Positions 35,961-48,283 of a DNA stretch of 64,000 bases are shown piece after piece. Numbering within the stretch: position 1 is the first letter of the stretch; every line of letters begins with the position of its first letter. The translations under genes and the position numbers were made by a program. The notes below the pieces were generated by a model. That model worked only from the letters and a program-made list of their open reading frames with translations. It did not search any database and had not been told where the DNA came from. This DNA is from Podocnemis expansa (lineage: Eukaryota > Chordata > Testudines > Podocnemididae), in the NCBI GenBank assembly GCA_007922195.1, contig ML681963.1:58091361-58155360 (forward strand). The letters run 5' to 3'.

Positions 35961-38370
35961 TTATCAGTGAACCTTTTCTGCCCACCCGGAGCTGGGAATA
36001 AAAGCCAGGAGTCTAGATATCAAGCCTTCTGTGCTAAGTTCCTTCTGCGCATGGCTTTCTTACCCCACCTCCTATCCTAAGAACTTCACAAGTAAATTTG
36101 TGAGTGGTGCTAAATTCAAAACAAGCCTGATGCTTTATTGCAATAAAATTCTTGCAGAGGAAATTTGTGAGATTTATGGATTGTGTGTGTCAGTGAATCA
36201 CAGGCTGTGTGTTATCCTCCAGTTTTTAAACAGTCCCTTCAATGTGCCAGACCACATCAGGCCCCACTCCTCTTTCAGTGTAGGCTCCATGGCCTGACCA
36301 CCTGGACTCAAGGACTTTTGCTTCGCACCCTGAGCTCTGCCAAGTGAATCAACAGAGATCCTGATCAAAGACTTTACACTCTTCAGGGACCATGCACCTC
36401 AGCAGTGTTTGCAGCAAAATCAGGCAGCCTTTGAAAACTGAGTAGGGTTTAATAGTTGTAAAACATCCCTGGGAAATCCTTGGGTTAGTAGAGAAGCAAA
36501 GATTAAGGATAGGCCGTTCTGGCCAAGATCATGCTGTCAGCTAGCCAAGCTATCTTGGAATCTGTTTTGGGTTTCTTCTTTGATCTTGTCCCTTTGGCTC
36601 TGTCCCAGGTGAAAGCCTTGTCTCCCTCTTTGCCAGATTTTCTCCTAGCTTCTTGTCATCTCTTGGTCCATTCTCATCCTCCATACTCACACTGCATCCA
36701 TGTGTTGTGCTTGAGGTAGCTGGAGCTCATGTTGTCTTTCCAGATATTCTACTCATGCAGGTTCTGTGTCAGCCAGGCCTCTAATGACCTGCTCGTACCA
36801 GCCCAGATAATTACGTGACTCACAAATTTCACATTGACTGCTCTGTTCCAAGAGTACCTTTTTGCACCCACTGGGTAGCAAGTTGTAGTAGGGTGAGTCA
36901 CTGCCAGGCACATAATTCATGTAATAATTACGGCAGCTTTCCCATTTGTTGCAGCATGTGAGGCAGCTGAATGAAGTGTTCTGTGCACCCTTGTGCTTTT
37001 CACACAACAGAACATGGAGTCAGCCGTGGAGACATGCTAGCTCAGAGTGTGCTCTTCACTTGCCAGCTCTGCTAGCCCTGATCCCCTAGGCCCATTCCCA
37101 GATTCACGTCAGGCCATAGCCCCTGGCTTTCAGGGGACTTGATTTGCAAAGGTGAGTGCTGCCTTTTTTGAGTGAATGCAGTAAGCCAGCACGGCTTCCA
37201 GATCCACATTTTCTGAAGTGCTTTAGAATCTAGCATGTCATTCCAGCCTCTCTCTGCCCTGGCCTGCTCAGCGCAAACATGTCACATCTGCTTTGTACAC
37301 TTTGAAACCTCTCTTGTCATTTTCACGATTATAGAAGTCATTCATCATGAGCCAAAGGATCTTCTGCCAGCTCCATTTAATCTCAGGTATCTGTTACAAA
37401 AGTTATTTCATGTTTTATCAAGTGACTGGTGTCCCAAGCTGTGCAGGGCTAGCTTTTCTCTTGGGAAGGTGCTACTCTGTCCTGGCATCTACCTTTGCAA
37501 TGGTCTATTTTACTGCAGCTGACAACTAAGAACAAAGATCTGTAAGAAATGCTTTAGCAAAGGCAAGAGAGAATAGGGTTCTTACAGAGACTACAATTCT
37601 ACTTTAAGACTTAAGAACAAGTTATAATTACAAGGGGACCCCCTTTAGAAGTGGAACGAGCAAAGTTTGCAAGGAGAAACAGCTGGTAACAGTGGGCTTA
37701 CTCAAGGAAGTCATAAATAAGGCCTCAGGTGCCTGGTCCTACAGAGCAGAAACTGATGTTAGTTGCCTTTCTTCAGCTAGAGTAAAAAACTACCACCACT
37801 CCAGGGGCTAGTATTTACCATTTAACAAGTGGTTTGAAAAAAAAAAAAACAAACATTGTTTTTTCCCTTTAAAAACTTTTAAGTGACTCCTTTTGGGCTT
37901 GGAATCTGCCTTGTTTCCAAATATGTTTTAGTGTGTAATCTATTAAATGGAGCCAGGCTCAGCTAAATCTTACTGTTTACCCTCATGATACCGTTTTGGC
38001 TTTTTGATTCAATTTTTCCAGGAGTGTATGTGTCCATATAAAAAAATGTGCACCTAGCTTTGGAAATTAATGACTTGCTGGCTAATTAATCTGTGTAGCT
38101 GAAATTGGGCATAAGTGTCTCAGTCACCACATCCCTTCCTTGACTTCTAATGAGGCTAAAGAGCCACACCCTCATTTCCTCATTATCAGGGACTCTTCAC
38201 GCACCATTCTGGATTACTAATTTGTGTCTAGAAGAAGAGGACAGAAACCACCTGTAACTGTGATTTTTTTTTCACTTATTGATCCCCCTAAGGATTTGTT
38301 GAATTGGATAGCAGCTCCCACACTCAACTGTCTTAACCCTAAGATTGAAGCAAACTTCTCCCAAGTCCAG
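35961..38370 (+). other. Sequence between the CpG island and C1orf122-like exon A
   Basis: This stretch is probably the first intron if transcription starts in the CpG island. I see no exon or recognisable repeat. AT-rich runs occur near 37840 and 38040. Confidence 0.4.
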
Positions 38371-38377
38371 CTTGGCA

Positions 38378-38437
38378 ATGGATCCAGCAGAAGTGATGAA
38401 GCAGGATGCTGAGCAGTCCCCTGAAACTGAGTCACTG
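38378..38437 (+). CDS. C1orf122: C1orf122-like exon A with start codon
   Basis: A 20-codon acidic exon opens at ATG in the context GGCAATGG. A possible acceptor (CTTCTCCCAAGTCCAG) ends 7 bases upstream at 38370, so a non-coding first exon is likely further upstream, perhaps in the CpG island. The donor is CTG|GTTTGT, which is acceptable but not strong. Confidence 0.6.
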
Positions 38438-39164
38438 GTTTGTATGGCTGTTTGAACTTGTCTAGTTTATGGCCTGAAGAGCTGGAGGCTGGTGGTAGGG
38501 GTGACTTCAGGTTTATATGTAAGAAGGAGAGGTCAAATATCTGTGTGCTGTTTGTCTCCACACATGATCAAAGCAATAAAACAGCATTTTAAGTTAGACT
38601 CAAACATGGAGGCAGATTGTGTATGCAATTCAGGTGTGAGGACAAGTCCTGCTTATAGCCTGACTGCCTCCTCCTTCCAGGGTTTGTTGTTTTTGTTGGA
38701 ACACTGAGTCAATTTTCAAGTTCAAGCCAGCTGTAGTGGCTGGAACTGCTCCAGTCAGTTGGATGGCCCTGGATGGCTGTTGAGCCCTGCAGGCAGCTCC
38801 CAGGAAGATTCATCCACTGATGCTGGTACAGAGTGCAAGATCCTAACTAACTATGAGTGAGAAGTTGGAGAGGTCCCTAATTACTCACGCTCCCAAATCC
38901 TGGCAAGTTTCTTGTGATAACTCCTCTCCTCCTTAGGTTGAAGGCGTGCGAACCTTGCTAAGATCACTGGAAGCCCGGCAGCAGCGCCTCCTGGCAAACA
39001 TTGCCAGCTGTGACGAGCTGATGGCAGAAATCACCAGCCTTCAGGCAGCTCTCAGTGTTGAGTATTGTAGTCTTTCTCCCTTTCCTGGCAGTAGGAGGGC
39101 CCTGGCAATGTGTGTGCTGAAGGAGGGCACTGCAGACTTTTCCTTTCACAAAATCACACAGTGA
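38378..39164 (+). CDS. C1orf122: C1orf122-like small coiled-coil protein (two supported exons, 3' end uncertain)
   Basis: Exon A 38378-38437 encodes MDPAEVMKQDAEQSPETESL and is in phase 0 with exon B starting at 38937 after acceptor CTCCTCCTTAG. Exon B reads VEGVRTLLRSLEARQQRLLA, then NIASCDELMAEITSLQAAL. This aligns with the only ordered part of human C1orf122, the helix containing RQRQLLDTIAACEEML, and the position between YRDC and MTF1 is the same. If exon B is terminal, the frame runs to TAG-free sequence ending at the TGA at 39162-39164, giving 95 residues (human about 110). If it splices on at 39061 (GA|GTATTG, a weak donor), two further exons are possible (40085-40237 and 42210-42354). 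The function is unknown; a heptad pattern suggests a coiled coil. Confidence 0.65.
38937..39061 (+). CDS. C1orf122: C1orf122-like exon B (conserved helix)
   Basis: This is the conserved amphipathic helix LLRSLEARQQRLLANIASCD followed by ELMAEITSLQAALS. The right edge is given for the spliced model (GTTGA|GTATTG). The alternative is read-through to the stop at 39164. Confidence 0.65.
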
Positions 39165-39219
39165 CTCTGCTTAAGATGGAGTAACTCCTGTAGGGGTTGC
39201 TGGCTTCCACCTGCTAGAG

Positions 39220-39646
39220 CAGTGGTTTTCAACCAGTGTGCCATGAGAACTGTCCAAGGGTGCCATGAAATTTTGTACAAAGGTAATGAAAACAGTATTC
39301 TATCCAACCAAAATTACAACTCACAAAGCTTGTGAAAATTAATCATCAAATTAAAAGTGAGGCATTGGTCTTTCAATTCTAAAATGTAAACATGCTAAAT
39401 GTAAGTGGCCAAAGTGAAAAATTGAGATGCCATGTTTTTTTTTGCAGTGGATTTGAAACATTCATGCATTTGATCCATCTTTAACTGGTTGTATGCACTA
39501 TGTTGCAAACCTCTCTAGTAAGACTGTAACCACATAGTAAATGTACTGTTTATAAGAAACCAGTTCAGCTGAAAAAGGTGGGTGTGCCATGGAATTGCTT
39601 GTCTCACAGAAGTGTGCTGTGTTACTGAAAAGGTTGGGAACCACTG
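39220..39646. mobile_element. hAT-type non-autonomous element
   Basis: The ends CAGTGGTTTTCAACC and GGTTGGGAACCACTG are inverted. The flanks TGCTAGAG (39212-39219) and GGCTAGAG (39647-39654) form the 8-bp duplication. It lies just downstream of C1orf122-like exon B. Confidence 0.86.
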
Positions 39647-39937
39647 GGCTAGAGCTCCACATGGAGAAACCAGACAGGGTTGCTCCATTTTTTTCAGACA
39701 CTATTTGAAAATGTTATGAGCTCTAAAGTGCAGCAGCTTGACCCCTGTGCTGAGAAGTCTCTGGTACCCTTAAATTCTGTGGTTATAGCAGTTCCTGGGC
39801 GTTATTGGACTGACATGTGGTTCTATTTGCTAGGCTCCTACCAGAAGAGAGGGCAGCTCCTTGCCTGAGCAAGAAGAGGACAAGAAATAGTGAAATTGCT
39901 TAAATAGCTGTTCACTGGAGGGCTATCGATGGAGGAG

Positions 39938-39953
39938 CCCCCCCCCCCCCCCC
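39938..39953. repeat. C-run of 16
   Basis: This is a homopolymer downstream of C1orf122-like exon B, followed by ACACAC. Confidence 0.9.
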
Positions 39954-40061
39954 AACACACACTATCAACTCATTTACTGTTCACTGTTCCCTGAACTTTC
40001 TGTACATGCTTTTAATGTTGTAAGTGGCATATTGCCAGGACTTGTACTTTCAGGGTATAGA

Positions 40062-40067
40062 AATAAA
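40062..40067 (+). terminator. Candidate poly(A) signal of the C1orf122-like gene
   Basis: AATAAA lies about 900 bases after the stop of the two-exon model, with T-rich sequence following. It supports transcripts ending here but is not decisive. Another AATAAA is at 42096-42101. Confidence 0.35.
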
Positions 40068-40084
40068 ATAACTGTTTCCTTTAG

Positions 40085-40237
40085 CTCTGAAAAAGCAGCA
40101 GCCTGGCACAAGCTAATAGCTGGGGAAAACAGCCCAACAAGCATATTTCCAGTCAGTGCAAACCTAGATTCACAGAACGTGAGAATTCTGATTCAGCACC
40201 GTGCCGAGATGGCTGGACAAAGCATCATCCCTGACAG
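40085..40237 (+). CDS. Tentative exon C of the C1orf122-like gene
   Basis: There is a strong acceptor, AACTGTTTCCTTTAG, and an open frame in the phase offered by exon B: SEKAAAWHKLIAGENSPTSI, then FPVSANLDSQN and AEMAGQSIIPDR. The donor CAG|GTATTT is good and fits exon D. The last dozen or so codons may belong to a CR1 relic that starts nearby, so this could be exonised repeat or not an exon at all. An AATAAA at 40062-40067 argues for an earlier transcript end. Confidence 0.35.
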
Positions 40238-40625
40238 GTATTTGCCCAAGCTGCTCTTTACAATTCTTCAGTGATGGAGATTCCACAATCGCCATAAGCA
40301 ATTTATTCCAGTGCTTAATGATCCTGACAGGAAGCTTTTTCTAATATCCAACCTAAACTGCTCTTGTTGCAGTTTAAACCCATTGCTGCTTGTCCTAAGA
40401 GGTTAAGAAAAAACAATTTTTCTCTTTCCACCTTGTAACAACCTTTCTAGGCTTATAGTTTTGTGTCCCTCTGACTTCTCTTCGCCAGACTAAACAAACT
40501 CAAGTTTTTAATCTTCCCTCATGGGTTGTGTTTTCTAGTTTACTGATGTTGCTCTTCTCTGGACTTTCTTCAATTTGTCCATATCTTTACTGAAATGTGG
40601 CATCCAGGGCAACTAACTCCAAGCA
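40200..40625 (-). repeat. CR1 relic, antisense
   Basis: GATGGAGATTCCACAATCGC, TTATTCCAGTGCTTAATGAT, TTTCTAATATCCAACCTAAA and GTTGCTCTTCTCTGGACTTT are the usual reverse-complement CR1 phrases. The left edge may overlap tentative exon C. Confidence 0.75.
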
Positions 40626-41584
40626 GCTCTTCTCAGCTATGGCCTTTGGTCTTTGACTGCTTTAGTTGCAGGGCTGCATTTCAGATTTTCTTTCCTTATC
40701 CTAAAACCAGCTTCCATTCTGCTGACTCCTCCATGGCTACCTCCCTTCAGCAATGATGGCTCCAGATTTTAAATCCCACCCCCCTGTTCATAGTTATGGT
40801 TTTATCCTAAATCCTCTGTGTTTAGAATAGAGGAGGAGTATTATGGTGGAGCAGTGAATCCTCCACTGGGAGGGGAAGCCCAGAACAGCAAGGCATTGGA
40901 GAAGCTGGCACCAGAGCCACCATGCTTTGATTTCAGTCTCTGATGGCAAGAATTGGGTAAAGAGGGAGCCTCAGAGAACTGACCCACAGGGAAGCCTTAT
41001 GCCCTAGCTCCATTGAAATGTCAGAGACTCAAGTGATGCCTCAAGCAGGGCAGTGCTGGGGCACTGGCTAGATTGTGATGAACCCTCAAGTCTGGCAGCT
41101 GACACGTGACTACCACTCTCAGTAGCCAAGGTACAATTGTCTCCCTGACCTCATACTCCCTCCCCCAGCAGGATGTTGTATCCACCAGTTTTCTCATCAC
41201 AGCCTGAGTCCTTGTGTGTCAGAGCTTGATTCTCTCTCCATTTTGTGTAAAGCACTTAGAGCTTCTTCCTTCTGCCATGATGCAAAGCTTGCACTACTGA
41301 GACTATGAGAGGGCATAAGGCAGCAGCTCAGCTGCTTGGGACCCTTGCCCTTACATGTTAGTCTTTGATGGTCCTTGGGGCTGTTGGATTGGCTGTAGTA
41401 CTACTTCTCCTGCCTCCAGAGCCAGGTAGGCATCCACTTTCTACAGCTTCTGGATTGTTTATAAAAGTGGCCCAGTTAGAGGCAAGTCACTGTGCCTCAG
41501 AAAAAATGCAGTGATCTTATCTCTGAGTTAAGGGGCTGCAGACACCATAGGGTCACTGCTGGCAGACATAACAGGCAGTGGGAG

Positions 41585-41750
41585 GATAAGCAGCAGTACA
41601 GTACTGTGGTTAGGGCAATAGCCTTGATTTGGGAGACCCAGTCTGGAGGTCCTGCTCTACTACAGACTTCCTGTGTGACTTCAGTTAAGTCACAGCCTCT
41701 TATCTCAGGTCCCTGCCTTTTAAATAGTGACTCCCTCACTGCCATATTAT
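41585..41750 (+). repeat. MIR-like SINE fragment
   Basis: GTACTGTGGTTAGGGCAATA, GGGAGACCCAGTCTGGAGGT and TTCCTGTGTGACTTCAGTTA follow the MIR 5'-to-core order in the sense direction. Confidence 0.6.
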
Positions 41751-42209
41751 GAGCTCAAGTCATCAGAAGTGGATATATGGAATAAACACTTAAGGTAGAC
41801 AATGCTAGGCAAAAAAGCTTTTCTGACTCTTCTCAATAGAGCTCCAGAAGCCCCTGAATTTGTGACTTTGACAATCATATCCATAGTCAGAGCAAGTGGT
41901 GCAGCCGAAATTCAAAGAAGGGCAATCTCATTTTTCCAAGCTAAATTTGGTTAAAGTTCTGAGTTTTTTTTTTTTTCTAAGGAAGGCTTATGTCATGGCT
42001 GGCTGTGCCCTGGCCAAGTCAATCTCCTTATCACCTGCCTCTTGTTCTGCTTTCTATTGCCTCGTATACTCCTTATCATAGACTATCACTACTGAAATAA
42101 ATATTCCCTACCCCATGTTAGTGTCTTGCCTTCCTCATTTCCTTTGCAGTTTCAAATGTGTGAAAAGATTCATTCCTGGACTGTGCACTGAACAGCTGCT
42201 GTCTTTCAG

Positions 42210-42354
42210 GGCTGAGCGCAATCATCGCTGGATACTGAGTTTGTGGGTACTTTGCGGTCTCTGGATGAAAGATGTCCCTTATGAGCATTTTGGATGGATG
42301 TATACAATATTAGGGTTTACAACAGCTGGCTTTATTTTTTGGCATTTCTTTTAG
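42210..42354 (+). CDS. Tentative exon D: two hydrophobic segments at the C-terminus
   Basis: Acceptor CTGCTGTCTTTCAG is followed by a frame in the right phase for exon C: AERNHRWILSLWVLCGLWMK, then DVPYEHFGWMYTILGFTTAG and FIFWHFF before TAG. Two membrane-like stretches and five tryptophans are unusual. A 47-codon open frame can arise by chance (roughly one in ten), so this is only a candidate. Confidence 0.28.
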
Positions 42355-42754
42355 AGTAGACCACTTGACCTACCTCAGAGCACCTTTATGGCAGGGGTAG
42401 ACAAAACTGACTCACAGCTAGGCACCAGCAATTTTACTTTTGATCGCCAGAGGGCATGCCTCTGTTACATTTCTGCAGTAGAACTAGGTGACAGGCTACT
42501 AAAACTAGTTGCCTGGTGACCAGACAAACATTTGTTGAGGCCTGCTTTATGGCCATAAATGTAGTAAATCCAAAAGCTTCAGTGTTGGACAGAATGGAGG
42601 AGAAATCCACATGTAAGAAACCTATTCTCCATCAAACTCCGAAGTCTGTGCTCTGTTGTGACCTAATGGAGAGCAGTGTTCTCAAACTCCTACTTCTGAG
42701 AAACTGATGCCCAGCCTGAGGAATGACTCCAGCACCACAATGTTTAAATAAGCA

Positions 42755-42760
42755 TTTAAT
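42755..42760 (-). terminator. MTF1: Candidate distal MTF1 poly(A) signal (ATTAAA)
   Basis: The minus-strand ATTAAA is followed after about 20 bases by a GT-rich element. It lies some 400 bases from the tentative plus-strand exon D, so the two genes would converge closely. Confidence 0.35.
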
Positions 42761-43904
42761 TAGGGTTCCATTAGTAGTAATATTGCTTTCAATTCCAAAA
42801 ACTGTTAATTTCCACTTCTTAGCAGATATTTCAAAGTACAATATTAACTTTATACAAAATGAGCAATTAAGCAAAACACCATTATTTCACATTTTACATT
42901 CTTCAAAAATACAAATCCATATTTACTCTTTTTTGGGTTTTGGAGATGCTCTTCCTTTGGAAGTACTGTACCTGTAACTAACATCTTCATGTCACTCAAT
43001 GCAAGTACATTTGTTCCCACGTTTCATAGTTAAATAAATTCCTCTAATACCATACACACTTGAGAAACTGATGTTTGTTTTTTAAAATCATCTCCAACAC
43101 CATTGCCCAGCTCCCAGGATGTGTCAAACAAAAGCAGTAAATACCCTAAATACACCCTAAACTCTTCCTACATTTGCTGGTCTGAAGGTTATGCAGAGAT
43201 CAAAGCTGCAGCAAATGCTCAACAACTAACCAGGCATCAGGCTGGCAGTTTCCTGCCCTTTTAACTGATGCTAGTCTGCGTAAATAAACAAAACAACTAT
43301 TATTCTCTCTCCAAAATGAGGGTCAAACAAATAGCTTCAGTTTATAAGCAGGTGGAAGGACACAAAGCTACAGAGCAAGGAAAACATCTGAATGCCAGCT
43401 ACTGTAGCTATGATACTGCAGAAACATACCCTTGATTTTGCTGAAAAAGATCATATGAAAAAATTTCTTGTAAGAAAAAGTAGAAACTGTATTTACTTGA
43501 GAAAGTGTACACTGCATAATGAACCAAATTTTGGCCAGCTTGCACACCACTAAAAGCATGGTGTGGGATTTCTAAAATAGTTCCAAGAACACACACATTT
43601 AGACCATACACTACTACATAAATATCCAGTTTAGTTTGCATTTCTCAGTGCAGACAAAATCCAACTTCTAGAATGTATGATTTATATCAAGACAAGATGC
43701 AAAAAAGTTAAAAGTTCAGCCCTGTCAATGCATACTGACTACAGTAACATTTATAAAAACTTGACGTTGTTGCCAAAATATATTAAGGAAGAAAAATACC
43801 AATTAAAAATAATGCAATCAACTACTTGTTGGTTAAAGAAATGTTTTTGCCTCAGCCCAATTGATTCCAATGATTAATTGTTCTGCTCAGTTACTTCATA
43901 TTAT

Positions 43905-44110
43905 AATACTTTGCTCTTGTCAGTCACAGATCTCAAAGCACTTTACAAAGGTGAATGAGCATCAATATCCTCATTTTACAGTTGAGGGAATCGAGGCATA
44001 GAGAGGTTAAGTGACTTGGCCATGGTCAGACAGCCAGTCAGTGGCAGTCAGGACTAGGTTATCCGACTCTCGGCTCACTGCCCTGTACACTTCATCTTGC
44101 TGCCTCCCAT
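43905..44110 (-). repeat. MIR-like SINE in the MTF1 3' UTR
   Basis: CCTCATTTTACAGTTGAGGG, AGAGAGGTTAAGTGACTTGG and CAGTCAGTGGCAGTCAGGAC match an antisense CORE-SINE/MIR pattern. Confidence 0.65.
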
Positions 44111-47100
44111 TTCAGTTGCTATCTGCCTAAAATTGTCCGTGAGACACCAATTTTTTTATTTCCTATGAGCTCTCAGGCCAATTATACATACCTTAAAAAA
44201 AAACAGTGCCTCCCCTCCCCAAACAGTTCCAGACCCTCCGGCCAGCCATGAGTTCATTTGCCAATCCTCACTTCTAACTGCTGCAGGAAGAGTATTGTAA
44301 ACAGGTTAACAATGTTGCTGCAGTTGCAAAAACAATATCTGATGATTCTGCTGGAGAGAGATTCTCAGCGAAATAAGGCAGTAGCATGACATTGAAAATG
44401 ATTGTGAAGACAAACTCTAGAAGGTGCAACATGCCTGTCTAGGAAGAGTTTAGCATTCCTCTTCATGTTCATTCTGAAATAAGATTGAGGGGGGACATAC
44501 AGATGACCACAACTGTAAAAAACAACTACCACCACATACTTCTAACAGAAGTAACAAGCAGCTCATCAGAAAGTATGAGATGACAGGCCTGCTGAAGTAC
44601 AGTGCTGTCACAGTGGAAGTTTTGCATAGATTGGACATTTGCTAAGGATGCATAATTTTGTGTATAGACACAGTAGGATGACAGGTCACTGAGCTAGTTA
44701 CTACACAAATTCAGTTAGACAGACACAGACCACCCACATGGGACAATGATCTTTAACAACAAGTATTGCACCAAGATAAGTGCTCATCTTTGCACACCCC
44801 TGTTAACTTTTACTCAGAGCAAAAATAAACTTTCTGAAAGTATATACAAAAGAAATTGCAGCAATTGGGTTAAAGATAAAATAACCTAAAGTGCATTTTA
44901 GATACTGGTATGAGGTTCTGCAAACTAGTCTTTCTGGACAGTCAGCATTACAGGAAGTCCCCAATTCATACCTTGCTCTATGTAAATTCAGTACCAGCAC
45001 TGAACGAATCCTGACTTTGTCCCTGGGAGCCTCTACCATCTACAAGCGTGACAAGCGAGTTCTCCAACCTGCTGCACGTAAGTCAGATCACTGGGTTTAC
45101 TGCTTGCCTTCCAAAGCTACCAGTGTTGGTAGTTAGATCTGTTCTGTGCTTAGGTTTTTGTGTCCCCCTAGAAGTTACAGTAAGTACATTAGCCCCCATG
45201 AGCCAAACACCACGAGCTATCTGGAGACAGATATGGGAAGGAAATCATGAATTGTACATTGTATGGGGAGTTCACAACAACGCCAGAGGCCTGACAGAGC
45301 ATACTCCTCCCTGAGAGGCTGATGTCAGCTCTCAAGAAGTATAACCTTTCCCTTCCTTTAGCCTGGGACAAGTCTCTAGTGTCCCCCTGGAGTCAGACTC
45401 TAACTGCAAAGGCTGCACTTCCCTGCCAGGTGCTCACAGCCTCCCTGCACCAATCTGCAGGCGACCCCCTGAGCTAGGTGCAGATTTTGCCTGTGCAGTG
45501 TCCTGGGCAGGACAGGAGCCAGATGAGCACAGCACGGTGCTGGCAGTGCAGCATAATTTCACATTCAAACAGTTAGAGCAAAAGTGAAAAAAGGCAAAGA
45601 ATGTTCCCAGAGAAGCTGCCTAAGGGACACGTGTTTGTGCTGGGCCAGGCGAGGTGCAAATGAAACCCAACTACTCTGCCCTCCTTAGGAGTCCTCCTCT
45701 GCCCCACCCAAACTGAGTCTAGACTAGATGACTCCCCAACTACCTCAGGTCAGGCGCACATAGTCGCAAGGAAGTAGCTGCAAATCCAGTGTCCCTGAAG
45801 GAAGGACGACCAAGTCCTGGACTGGTGCCCTATGTTTCAGATTTAGGGCCAAATCCTGATCCCCCTGAACTCAATGGCAAAACTCTGATCCTAGTGGGAC
45901 CTGGGGTTTTACACTCTCACTCTTTCTCTCTCCTAAATGCTATTTAAAAAGCCAGTATCCAAGCAGAGCCAGAGACAAACATGTAAGCCCTGCTCGCTGT
46001 GAGTCATTCCCAAGTAGATTGCTGCCCTGACCCTGCAACTCCCACTTCCATGAAGCTTCGAATCAGAATTTGAAAAAGGACAGTTATCAGAAGTTCTTGC
46101 AAAGACAATCCCAGCTAACCAGACTCAAGGATATTTCATTTGTGTTCAACAGCTGTCCCTGGCCTCTGGGTGTCCCAAGCTAAGCTTGAGAGATAAGTCA
46201 GGATCAGTCCCCAAGCAAAGCTGCCCTAGTAGGGAGGAGGGTACCACAGAGAGAACAAGACACTGAAATGCTTCACTAATCTGTATTTTACAGATGCAAA
46301 TCTTAGTGCCACATGGCATGTCCCTGGAAGTCAGCACTGGCTGGAAAAGAGAAGCAGTCAGTGAACTGCCGGCCCTATGCCATCTCAGGAGGCCTTGTCA
46401 CTAGGCTAACACAAGCACAGAACTTGGCTGGTTCTGTCCATCACAGTTACAAGCCACCCATTTCACCACTCCCGCTCCTTCACCCTCACCTGCTGGGACA
46501 CTGCCATTTCTGCACATTCAATAGCCGAAGGAGCGTGCCAGATGGGCTGAAAGCCTGCTTCCTTAAGCTAATTTCTGCCCAAACTTTGGCAGTAAACTTC
46601 CAACTGGACAGAAAGACGAAGCCACTCTCCCAGCCACAGAACACGCCAGCTTCGGGTAAGGCTACATGGCTCGCTGGAGGGTTTTAAAAGCTGACAGACC
46701 CTTGATGTAACATGTTAAGAAGGAAGGTTTGGCTGCTCTAACAGCATCCTCCCCCAAAACATGTGCTGAGGGCAGCAACAATAAGATGTGACTAAATGTG
46801 AAGAAAGCAGGAGAGAGAGAATGGAAAGGCCTCCTTTTCCAGCAGTTTGCATCCCTAGCTCTAGTGAACACAGTTACTCAGCATTATTTGGCTTACAATC
46901 ACATCACTATATCTAACACTGTAAACTGAACCAACACTATTTAATATTCTTTCCTTCAACACAAAAAGACTCACAGCCAAAGCCAGACAGATGGATAAAA
47001 TACTATAAAATTACATCTTTTAAAAGAATGCAGCATAAATAAGCCATTTAAAATGAGACTGCATTTATTGCAACATTACAGGCTTTTTGGTGGAAGGGGA

Positions 47101-48283
47101 GTTTGTGGTTTTTTTTACCCTGAGTTGGTTAGAATATGGATTTTCAGCTTGATATGAAAAACTACTAAGTTGTGTAATGCATTTTAGTCAAGAAATAGCC
47201 CCATGCACAGAGAGCTGACACTACAACAGGCTGGAGGCAGATTCAGGCAGGGATTATATAGTTTAACAGAAAAAAGGAAGCATTTCTGGACTGTTACCGA
47301 ACACACCTTTGAATTCTAGCTCACTGTATAGTGACAAGAAATCATTATCAACAAAAGAAGAGAGTTACCTGTTGTGCACTTGATAAGTACATGAGGAATT
47401 TTAAAGCCTGACTCATGTTTTGACACAAAGTCAGATGCTGAGCAGATCTGTCACAAATGGAAGTGGCACCAGTATCCCCAAGGGGAAACCCAGTGTTCTG
47501 CAAGAGGCAGCCAACAGAGCAAATTCAACACAGGCCAAGGCTCTCATCATGATTCTGACTTAGGAAGCAGTGGGCCTGCCAGGTACTTTCAGCACTGATC
47601 AAGAACACAGCGGCAGCAAAGTACCTCATGCTCTTCTTTAGAAACTCCCCACAGGTTCTGGCTGGCTTTGCTATTAGTTAGCACAACTCTCACGGCCAAC
47701 TCCGCCCACTAACTGGGTGATGGAACAAGTGTGCCACCAATAGCATTTTAGAGTATCACTCCAGAAAAGCTCCAGATCAAACAACTCCTACTACAATAAT
47801 ACCATCTTCTGCTACAGAAACTTCATTCTCTGGGCCCCTATCATAGTGCATGGTTAGTATCGGACACGGAAGGAGACAAACGGAGACCACAGACCCAAGA
47901 AACTGTAACAAAAGACCCACCTGCTGCTAGTACCAAAACCTCCAGACATAGAAGTGATGTGCAACAGGAGACTGACTGAAACGAAACCCCCCTTTATGCA
48001 GGCGAGTAACCGTAACTTTCATGTTCACATGTGACAACAAGCAAAAGTGACAGACAGTGCAGCCAAAACAGTTCATATATAACTTAGCTTTTTTTTTTTT
48101 TTTTTCCTTTTAAGATTAGACTCCCAGTGACAGATATTCCTGGGATGTGACTAAAATGACATCTGAGAAGCAGAAGTAGGCAACAAAATTTAGAAAAAGG
48201 AAAAAACTCTTGAGCCTTCAGCGTCTGCTTCTAAGGAAGAGGGTTCAGCCTCCAGGTGCAAGGGAGAAGAATCTGGAGCATCT

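Larger units (their letters stand above)
42755..48283 (-). other. MTF1: MTF1 3' untranslated region (inferred)
   Basis: About 5.5 kb without a gene-like frame follows the stop, comparable to the long 3' UTR known for MTF1. A candidate ATTAAA signal on the minus strand lies at 42760-42755 with GT-rich sequence after it (TTGTGGTGCTGG); other AATAAA hexamers exist at about 47064 and 44155 and could give shorter forms. An older MIR-like SINE sits at about 43905-44110. Confidence 0.45.
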
